Position numbers and translations under genes: made by a program
Assembly: GCA_028868825.1 (NCBI GenBank)
Contig: JAGWTU010000017.1
Coordinates: 1-64,000 of the forward strand
Length of the DNA stretch: 64,000 nucleotides
Reading direction: 5' to 3'
DNA from: Burkholderiales bacterium
Lineage (GTDB): Bacteria; Pseudomonadota; Gammaproteobacteria; Burkholderiales; Burkholderiaceae_C
Notes under the pieces: model-generated
Seen by the model: the letters and a program-made list of their open reading frames with translations, nothing else
The model's database searches: none
What the model was told of the DNA's origin: nothing
In this document: positions 9,613 through 16,062 of the stretch, piece by piece
How the letters are laid out: each line of letters starts with the position of its first letter
Position numbering within the stretch: the stretch's first letter is position 1

Positions 9613-10824
9613 CTACGCCGCGCAGCTTCGAAAGCCCGCCGGCACGTCGTTGCGGTGAGCCATGAAGAAGTTGCGGTAGCGTGGATGGCGCATGCGCGGC
9701 TGGGTCATGAACGAAGCACCTCGCAACGCCCGGCGGCTGCCGAACCAGGGCGCCGAATAGTCGCGGTAGGGATGCGCCTCGAATCCCGGATAGGGCCGGA
9801 AGGCATCGGCGGTCCATTCCCAGACTGCGCCCCACTCGAACTCGGCTGGCCGCTCGAGCGCCGCGCGCTCCCACTCCGCCTCCGTCGGCAGCCGGCGACC
9901 CGCCCAGCGGCACCAGGCCTCGGCTTCGTGCGTCGTCAGATGGCAGGCGGGCAACATCGGGTCGAGCGTGCGCCAGCGGCCGTGACGCCATTCTTCCCAG
10001 GTCGACCCCAGGCGCCTCAGGTAGCGCGGCGCGCAGGGGCGCTCGGCCGCCAGCCAGGCGGCGCCGGCTTGCGTCCACCAGCGCGGCTGCTCGTATCCGC
10101 CGGAATCGACAAAGGGTAGATATTCCGCCCAGCGCGCAACGCGGCTGTCGATGTGGCTCGCCGGCAAATCGACGCTGTGGGCGCCGCACTCGTTGTCGAA
10201 GACGAAGCCCCGACCCGGGTGGCCCAAGCTCCACGGGCCCGGCTCCATTGATAGCACCGTGCACTCGTCCGCCATCGGCGCTGCTTGCCAGCGCGAATCG
10301 TCGACTGCAATGCCGAGATCCTGGGCCATGTACAGCGCGGCCTCGTGGTGCATGTCCTCGTGGAACAGCGCCAGGCGGAAGAAGTACAGCGCTTCATCGC
10401 TGGCGTCGGCGCGCCGGATCCAGGCCAGCGTTTCGGCGAGTTGGCGCGACAGATCGTCGCGCGTGCCCGCCGCATCGGGCAGCGGCAGCGACCAGCGCGT
10501 GTCGTGCGCCACGCGGCCGGAGTCGTAGAGCGCGTCGCAGCCGGATCGCAGGCCCTGCAAACGGGGGACGGCGGGGTCGGCACCCACGCCGGCGAAGCGC
10601 AGCGGGTTGCGAGCGATCCAATACTCCTGGAACCAGCCTACATGGCCCAGCTCCCATAGCGGCGGGTTCAGCGTTTCGCGCAGGGGTACGGTCAGCGCGT
10701 CCAGCGAGTGCTCGTAGAAGGCGAATGTCTCCAGCGTGTCCTGCCGGCTCGATTCCAGCGCGGCGGCCAGTTCGGAAGGACCCGCATTTCGGGCCCGGTG
10801 CGCGGCTTCGAAGAGGCCCGTCAT
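9613..10824 (-). CDS. senA: Selenoneine synthase SenA (EgtB-like sulfoxide-synthase fold)
   Basis: A 403-residue non-haem iron enzyme built like EgtB: an N-terminal DinB-type helical domain (about 20-165) and a C-terminal formylglycine-generating-enzyme domain (about 190-403). The iron ligands fit HX3HXE (HEDMHHE near residue 155) plus a histidine in ELGHVGWF near 60. By family knowledge SenA joins hercynine and selenosugar and then yields selenoneine. EgtB is the main alternative. SenA is preferred because a selenosugar synthase and a selenophosphate synthetase lie beside it. The ATG is supported by AAAGGG seven bases upstream. Only 17 bp separate it from the divergent senB start, so the promoters must lie largely inside coding sequence. 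No EgtD (hercynine-forming) gene is in the window. Confidence 0.88.
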   Translation of the reverse strand: MTGLFEAAHRARNAGPSELAAALESSRQDTLETFAFYEHSLDALTVPLRETLNPPLWELGHVGWFQEYWIARNPLRFAGVGADPAVPRLQGLRSGCDALYDSGRVAHDTRWSLPLPDAAGTRDDLSRQLAETLAWIRRADASDEALYFFRLALFHEDMHHEAALYMAQDLGIAVDDSRWQAAPMADECTVLSMEPGPWSLGHPGRGFVFDNECGAHSVDLPASHIDSRVARWAEYLPFVDSGGYEQPRWWTQAGAAWLAAERPCAPRYLRRLGSTWEEWRHGRWRTLDPMLPACHLTTHEAEAWCRWAGRRLPTEAEWERAALERPAEFEWGAVWEWTADAFRPYPGFEAHPYRDYSAPWFGSRRALRGASFMTQPRMRHPRYRNFFMAHRNDVPAGFRSCAA

Positions 10825-10841
10825 TGCGTTACCCTTTGGCG

Positions 10842-11816
10842 GTGCATCGAATCGACATTGTGATCGTCACGCCGGCCCTTGCCGATGCCAACAACGGCAA
10901 CTGGCAGACGGCGCGGCGCTGGGCGCGCATGCTTTCCACCACGTGCCGCGTTCGCCTGGCCACGCAATGGACCGAGGGCGACGAGGATCTGATGATCGCG
11001 CTGCACGCGCGCCGCTCCGCGGCCTCGGTGACGCAGTGGCGGGCGAGTCGTCCCACGGCGCCGCTGATCCTCGTCCTCACCGGCACCGACCTGTACCGCG
11101 ACATCACCGCCGATGAGTCCGCCCAGGCCTCTCTGCGATGCGCCGACCACCTGGTCGTGCTCAACGAACTCGGCGCCCGCGCCCTGCCCGAGTCGTTTCG
11201 GCCAAAGGCCTGTGTCGTGCTGCAGTCCTGCAGCGCCCGGCAGCAGCGGGCCAAGACCGGGCTCCATCTGCGCGCACTGATGGTCGGGCATCTGCGCGCT
11301 GAGAAATCGCCCGGAACCTATTTCGACGCCGCGCGGCTTCTGGTGCCGCGCTCCGACATCCGGCTCGACCATATCGGGGCCGCGCTCGATCTCGCGCTTG
11401 GCGCCGAAGCTGCTTCGCTTATGGCCGCATGCCCGCGCTACCGCTGGCTGGGCGCGCTTGGTCACGAGGCAACGCGCCAGCGCATCCAGGCCGCCCACCT
11501 GCTGGTGCATCCGAGCCGCATGGAGGGAGGCGCGAATGTCGTCATCGAGGCCCTGCGCAGCGGCACGCCGGTCCTGGCTTCGCACATCGACGGCAATCTT
11601 GGACTGCTGGGCGACGACTACGACGGCTATTTCCCGGTGGATGACGCCACCGCGCTCGCAGCCCTGCTTCGGCGCGTGCGCGACGATCCGGCTATGCTCT
11701 GCCGCCTTCAGCAGCAGTGTGATGCACGTGCTGGTCTTTTCGAGCCTGCCCGTGAGTCCGCCGCCCTGCAGGCGCTGGTCGGCGCTGCTCTGCCGGCCCA
11801 TGCCCGGCGCCAATAG
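10842..11816 (+). CDS. senB: Selenosugar synthase SenB (glycosyltransferase, TIGR04348 type)
   Basis: A 324-residue GT-B glycosyltransferase matching the SenB family. The N-terminus reads IDIVIVTPALADANNGNWQT, the family hallmark, and the C-terminal half holds HPSRMEGGANVVIEALRSGTPVLAS, the nucleotide-sugar-binding E-x7-E region. By family knowledge it makes the first C-Se bond by condensing selenophosphate with a UDP-sugar to give a selenosugar. The start is GTG at 10842, which begins the conserved beta strand; the frame is open further upstream, but that region is antisense to senA. No strong ribosome-binding site is visible. senC follows after 19 bp. Confidence 0.9.
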   Translation: MHRIDIVIVTPALADANNGNWQTARRWARMLSTTCRVRLATQWTEGDEDLMIALHARRSAASVTQWRASRPTAPLILVLTGTDLYRDITADESAQASLRCADHLVVLNELGARALPESFRPKACVVLQSCSARQQRAKTGLHLRALMVGHLRAEKSPGTYFDAARLLVPRSDIRLDHIGAALDLALGAEAASLMAACPRYRWLGALGHEATRQRIQAAHLLVHPSRMEGGANVVIEALRSGTPVLASHIDGNLGLLGDDYDGYFPVDDATALAALLRRVRDDPAMLCRLQQQCDARAGLFEPARESAALQALVGAALPAHARRQ

Positions 11817-11835
11817 ACGAGAACCGAGAACCATC

Positions 11836-12900
11836 ATGAACGCACCCCAACCCGGCGCCGAACCGCGGCTGACCTCCCTGTCCCACGGCGGGGGTTGCGG
11901 TTGCAAGATCGCACCCGGCGTCCTGTCCAGGATCCTCGAGGGCACGGCCTCGATGCCCATCCCCAAGGAGCTTCTGGTTGGCATCGAGACATCGGACGAC
12001 GCTGCCGTCTACCAACTCAACGACGAGCAGGCGCTCATCGCGACCACCGACTTCTTCATGCCCATCGTCGACGACCCGTACGACTTCGGGCGCATCGCGG
12101 CGACGAACGCGATCAGCGACGTCTATGCGATGGGCGGGCGTCCCATCCTGGCCCTGGCGCTGGTCGCCATGCCCGTCAGCATCCTCTCGGTCCAGACCAT
12201 CGGACGCATTCTCGAGGGCGGCGCCTCGGTCTGCCGGGCGGCAGGGATCCCGATCGCCGGCGGCCACACCATCGATTCGGTCGAGGCCATCTACGGCCTC
12301 GTCGCGCTGGGCCTGGTGCACCCGAAGCAGATCAAGCGCAACGCCGATGCGCGGCCGGGCGACCTGCTCGTGCTCGGCAAACCCCTGGGCGTGGGCGTGA
12401 TGTCGGCGGCGCTGAAGAAAGGCGAACTCGGCGTCCCCGGTTACGCGCAGATGATCGCCACGACGACGCAGCTGAACACGCCCGGTCCCGACCTGGCGGC
12501 GCTGCCCGGCGTCCATGCGCTGACCGACGTGACCGGATTCGGCCTCGCCGGCCACGCCCTGGAAATGGCCCGGGGCGCGCGTTGCGAGCTGCGGATCGAC
12601 TGGCCGGCAGTGCCGCTGATGGACGGCGTTCGCGCTTGGGCCGCGCGTGGTTTCGTCACCGGTGCGTCGGGCCGCAATTGGGCGAGTTATGGGCGCGAAG
12701 TGACTTTGCCGGCCGAATTCGCCGCCGAAGACCGGGCGCTGCTGACCGATCCGCAGACCAGTGGCGGGCTGCTCGTGTCCTGCGCACCGACCTCGCTGGA
12801 CGAGGTGCTTGCCGTCTTTCGCCGCCATGGCTTCGAGCACGCCTCCGTGATCGGCAGCATCGGCTCGCCGAGCGACGCTCCCCGCGTATCGGTGAGCTGA
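11836..12900 (+). CDS. selD: Selenophosphate synthetase (SenC/SelD)
   Basis: A 354-residue selenide, water dikinase that makes selenophosphate from selenide and ATP. The glycine-rich N-terminal loop (SHGGGCGCKIAPG, around residues 20-32) keeps both cysteines and the lysine of active SelD. DDAAVY, TDFFMPIVDDPYDFGRIAA, the AGGHTID segment, DVTGFGLAGH and LLTDPQTSGGLL are all conserved. It sits 19 bp after senB, so it is the senC partner. It may also serve selenoprotein or selenouridine synthesis, but no selA, selB or mnmH is visible here. A strong hairpin immediately follows the stop codon. Confidence 0.95.
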   Translation: MNAPQPGAEPRLTSLSHGGGCGCKIAPGVLSRILEGTASMPIPKELLVGIETSDDAAVYQLNDEQALIATTDFFMPIVDDPYDFGRIAATNAISDVYAMGGRPILALALVAMPVSILSVQTIGRILEGGASVCRAAGIPIAGGHTIDSVEAIYGLVALGLVHPKQIKRNADARPGDLLVLGKPLGVGVMSAALKKGELGVPGYAQMIATTTQLNTPGPDLAALPGVHALTDVTGFGLAGHALEMARGARCELRIDWPAVPLMDGVRAWAARGFVTGASGRNWASYGREVTLPAEFAAEDRALLTDPQTSGGLLVSCAPTSLDEVLAVFRRHGFEHASVIGSIGSPSDAPRVSVS

Positions 12901-12937
12901 AGGGCGCGCGGGGCGGCTGCGGCAGCGCGCGCCCTTC
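12899..12937 (+). terminator. Hairpin terminator after selD
   Basis: An 11-bp inverted repeat (GAAGGGCGCGC pairing with GCGCGCCCTTC) starts within the selD stop codon and has a 17-nt loop. It is followed by CCCATATT rather than a clean T-run, so termination efficiency is uncertain. Its position directly after the senB-senC unit supports a transcript end here. Confidence 0.6.
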
Positions 12938-12961
12938 CCATATTGAATCAACGGCCCGCGT

Positions 12962-13351
12962 CTCCCGGGCCGCCAGGTCCGGCACATCGCCGCGCGTGTC
13001 GTCGAAGAGGATCGCGAGGTCGTCGATGCCGATCTCGTCGAGGGCCCTGACCTTGGCGACAAAATCCGCCCGCGCCGCAGCCGAGTCATCCCGGTACAGC
13101 TCGTCGGGGCTGAGCCCGATGCCGTAGCGCATGCCCTGGCTGCGGCAATGCGTCGACAGATCCGCCAGCTCTGCAATTGCGGCGGGCGGATGTCGCTTGC
13201 GCCCACGGCGCCGCAGGAAGGCATCGGCTTTCGGCGCATGGTGAAACCACGAGGAGCCGAGCTCGCGCAGCCGCGCGAGCGCAAGCTTGCGATCCTCGTG
13301 CCGCCAGGGCCGACCGGATTAGCCTGCGATGACGCCGAGTTCGGGAATCAC
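12962..13351 (-). pseudogene. Remnant of a GH84-like beta-N-acetylglucosaminidase/hyaluronidase gene
   Basis: Read leftward, a GTG at 13351 with an AAGGAAGGG ribosome-binding site opens with VIPELGVIAG and then a TAA at 13319-13321. The frame continues with SGRPWRHEDRK, which aligns with the family opening GVIEGFFGRPW. Further on it contains SSWFHHAPKAD, MRYGIGLSPDELY and DDLAILFDDTRGD, all characteristic of the N-terminal part of the GH84 catalytic barrel. Similarity stops after PDLAARE near 12962, so at least half of the domain is missing. One nonsense codon plus the 3' truncation make a functional protein unlikely. The family identification is from recalled motifs, so it is moderately secure. 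Confidence 0.6.
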
Positions 13352-13369
13352 GGGCCCTTCCTTCGCACG

Positions 13370-13720
13370 CTAGAAGAGCAGGACCTTGTCGGCCTCGACC
13401 GTCCAGTCGGCGAGCTGCGCCAAGGTACCGCGGCGGGCACCTTCGACCAGCTCGTCGTCGCGCAGTCCGCGCGCGTCCATGCAGGTGCCGCAAAGGGCCA
13501 CGTCGCCTTTACGAATCAGCTTGCCGAGCATCCACTGGATGTTGTAGTAGCCCTCGGGCACCTTCTGCCCGCTCTTGGCGCAAGCGACCGCATCGGCCAT
13601 CAGGAACAAGCGCACGGTCTGGCCCTCCTTGCCCGCGAGCGCCGAGGCCAGCCGCAGCGCGTTGTAGGCGCGCTCGCTTCCGTACGGCGCCTCGTTGAGG
13701 ATGAACAGATTGGATGTCAT
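13370..13720 (-). CDS. DsrE/DsrF-like small protein
   Basis: A 116-residue DsrE-superfamily protein. It starts MTSNLFILNEAPYGSERAYNALRLA and carries ADAVACAKSGQKVPEGYYN, then CGTCMDARGL near residues 77-86. The pair of cysteines there could carry persulfide. Such proteins bind or relay sulfur and often sit beside sulfide-responsive regulators. The next gene upstream in the same direction is an ArsR-rhodanese protein, with only 20 bp between them, so they are probably one operon. Its end is 18 bp from the start of the GH84 remnant. The function is inferred from family and context. Confidence 0.85.
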   Translation of the reverse strand: MTSNLFILNEAPYGSERAYNALRLASALAGKEGQTVRLFLMADAVACAKSGQKVPEGYYNIQWMLGKLIRKGDVALCGTCMDARGLRDDELVEGARRGTLAQLADWTVEADKVLLF

Positions 13721-13740
13721 GGACGGCCCCTCCGGTTGAG

Positions 13741-14403
13741 CTACGGGCGTGTGAGCGGCAGTCCCGCGTCCTGCCATTCGCTGACGCCGTCGAAGATCTT
13801 GCGCGCCCGGAAGCCCCGCTTATTGAGCAGCGTCACGGCCTCGTCGGACATCAGGCAGAACGGACCCCGGCAGTAGGCGACGATTTCGGCGTCGCGCGGC
13901 AGCTCGGCCAGGCGATGGATCAGTTCCGCGAGCGGCATGGAGCGCGCGCAAGGAAGGTGCGCGGTGTCATACTCGTCCCGCGGACGCACGTCGATCACGA
14001 CGACCTCGCCGCGCTTGGCCTGTGCCAGCAGGTCCTTGCGTCCGACCTTCGCCAGGCGTTCGGGCTCGGCCATCATCCGCTGCAGCGCCACGCGCAACTC
14101 GAGCAGATGCTGCTCGGCGACCTGCCGCAGCGTGACCCCCAGTTGCGCCACGTCCCGGCCGCTCAGCCGGTAGAGCATGCGCTTGCCGTCGCGCCGGCTC
14201 TGAACCAGCCGGGCCTCCTTCAAGGCCTTGAGGTGTGCGCTGGCGAGCTTGATGTCCAGCGCCGCGGCCGCGGCAACGACCTCCACCGACTTCTCGCCTT
14301 GTGCCAGCATCTCGAGCAGCTCCAGCCGCTTGGGGTTGGCCAGTGCCTTGCCCACACGGGCGACCTGCTCGTAGAGAAGGTCCTTGAGATCTCGAGGGTT
14401 CAT
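13741..14403 (-). CDS. ArsR-family regulator fused to a rhodanese domain
   Basis: A 220-residue two-domain protein. An ArsR-type winged helix (about 10-95) contains ANPKRLELLEMLAQGEKSVEV and LASAHLKALKEARLV. A rhodanese domain (about 125-218) follows, with DVRPRDEYDTAHLPCARSMP and the active-site loop YCRGPFCLMS near residue 180. The loop has the catalytic cysteine and a second cysteine four residues later. This fusion is known from sulfur-responsive regulators, so a persulfide or reactive-sulfur sensor is likely. It is the first gene of a leftward unit with dsrE and is divergent from a metallo-beta-lactamase fragment, its probable former target. Confidence 0.9.
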   Translation of the reverse strand: MNPRDLKDLLYEQVARVGKALANPKRLELLEMLAQGEKSVEVVAAAAALDIKLASAHLKALKEARLVQSRRDGKRMLYRLSGRDVAQLGVTLRQVAEQHLLELRVALQRMMAEPERLAKVGRKDLLAQAKRGEVVVIDVRPRDEYDTAHLPCARSMPLAELIHRLAELPRDAEIVAYCRGPFCLMSDEAVTLLNKRGFRARKIFDGVSEWQDAGLPLTRP

Positions 14404-14451
14404 GCTGCATATTCTAACGATCTTGCGAATGTTGTCCACAACCATCGATCC

Positions 14452-14769
14452 ATCGATGTCGGCGACGTCGCGGTCACGGTCCTGCACACGCCCGGTCACA
14501 CGGTGGACAGCATGTGCCTGCTGGTCACGGACCGGCGCCGCGGCGATGCGCCCTGGTTCGCCTTGACCGGGGATACCTTGTTCGTCGCTGCCGTCGGGCG
14601 TCCCGACTTGGCGGGGCAGGAAGGCGCGATGGCCCGCACCCTCGACGACAGCCTGCACGCCAAGCTTCTGAATCTGCCCGACACGATCGAGATCCATCCC
14701 GGCCATCAGGCCGCAAGCGTCTGCGGGGCGGGGATGGAGCGCATCGTCGCCGAAACCATCGCTGCATGA
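14452..14769 (+). pseudogene. Central fragment of a metallo-beta-lactamase fold (persulfide dioxygenase/glyoxalase II-like) gene
   Basis: The open frame encodes VLHTPGHTVDSM, then LTGDTLFVAAVGRPDLAG, then EIHPGHQAASVCGAGM, and stops at 14767-14769. These are the middle metal-binding blocks of ETHE1/glyoxalase II-type enzymes. The N-terminal THxHxDH block is absent upstream, and the C-terminal portion after SVCGAG is missing. The fragment therefore cannot form a complete metal site. It starts just beyond the divergent ArsR-rhodanese start, where an intact sulfur-oxidising MBL gene would be expected. Its stop overlaps the next ATG. Confidence 0.75.
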
Positions 14770-15779
14770 TGATTGCGCGAGTCCAGGGCGGCCATGCGCA
14801 GGACCCATGGTCCAGGGCATCCATGGCCAGCCTGCACCCGTTCATCTGGCGGGCCGTGCAGGTGTGTTTCGTCGGCCTCGTCATCGGCATGGGGCGCGCG
14901 GTGCTGCCGGTGGTTGCCGCGCGCGACTCCGGCGTCCCGAAGTCCTCCTTGCGCTACCTGCTGTCCTTCGTGATCTCCTTCGGGCGGGTCAAGGCGCCGG
15001 GAACAGCGCTCGTGTTCGTGCGCGAAACCCTCCCCTGGGCTCACGCCGAGCGCCAGCGGTACACGAGCGGGACCCATGCCGGCCTGCGGCCGCGTTTCAC
15101 CGGCGGACTGCCAGAGCATCCGACATCGCGCGAGGTGTTCGCCTATGCCTCGTTCGCGAACCCGGCCTACTCCGCGATGTGCCAGGCAAGGGTGGCCAAC
15201 ATGGTGGCCGACACCCTGCTGTGGGTGCTGTTCCCGCTGTACCTGCATCAGCACGGCCTTGGCCTGGTGCAGGTCGGCTGGGTGACCGGCGTGTACGGGC
15301 TGAGCTGGGGGGCCTCACAGCTGTGGACCGGGCCGCTGTCCGACCGCATCGGACGGCGCGGACCTATCGTCGCAGGAATGTGGCTGCTTGGCGCGGGTGT
15401 CGCAGCGGTCGTGCCCGTCGACGGGACCGGGGACTGGATGTCGACCGCGGTCGTGATGGGCGTTGGCATGGCCCTTCTGTATCCCAACCTGATCGCCGCC
15501 GTGGCCGGCATCTCATACCCGACGTGGCGCAGCTCGGCGCTGGGTACGTATCGCTATTGGCGCGGCACGGGCTGTGCCATCGGGGCGCTCGTCCTCGGAT
15601 TGATCGCGCAGGCACGAGGCGACGTCATCCCGGCGTTCCGCACCACTGCAGCCTGGCTCGTCGCATCGGGCGCCTGGGTGCTGCCGCGCGCCCAGGAGAC
15701 CCAGATCGAGGCCCGCGCTTGCCGTCAAATTCCAGCCGAATCCCCCGGCTTCTACGCGAATGTTCACCGCGTCAAGTGA
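14766..15779 (+). pseudogene. MFS transporter with an internal in-frame deletion
   Basis: The frame encodes 337 residues. Residues about 25-75 resemble the first two helices of an MFS transporter (FVGLVIGMGRAVLPVVA, SLRYLLSFVISFGRVK). The sequence then jumps to RETLPWAHAERQR, which in relatives lies in the central cytoplasmic loop after helix 6. The second half is well preserved (VTGVYGLSWGASQLWTGPLS-DRIGRRGP, GVGMALLYPNLIAAV, YRYWRGTG). About four helices seem to be missing near 14990-15020, so transport function is doubtful. Alternatively it is an odd short transporter. It probably belonged to the same sulfur-related cluster as its ArsR-rhodanese neighbour. Confidence 0.65.
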
Positions 15780-16062
15780 GCCTGTAGCCCCTCCGATGTG
15801 GGGGACGGCAATGAGTCGGATGCAGGCCTTGCCGAGATCCTGAAGTACCTCTCCATTACGGACGATGCCGAGTTCGGCCGCTACCCATCGCATGCGACGC
15901 CAGTCGCAGTCAACGCATCGAGCCCCGGCCGGGTGCCGCCTGGCGCGAGGCACTCGCGAACGGAGGTTGCGGATGCAGCTCTGCCCGCGCCCTGCCGGCA
16001 AGGCATGCGCGGCGGCGCCGCACAGCCGGCGTGCCAGTCCGCGGCCCATCGCGCCTGAGCCT
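15780..16062. other. No recognisable gene
   Basis: This 283-bp stretch separates the broken MFS gene from the subtilase stop. Short open frames exist on both strands, but none shows family motifs or a convincing start. It is probably debris of the decayed segment to its left. Confidence 0.5.

Noticed and set aside
9613..10824. Annotation of the iron enzyme as EgtB (ergothioneine pathway).
   Set aside because: The adjacent SenB-type glycosyltransferase and SelD point to selenoneine; EgtB remains only a fallback until a tree is built.
15798..16058. An 86-codon rightward frame after the broken MFS gene.
   Set aside because: No family motif, no ribosome-binding site, and an overlapping leftward frame is equally open.
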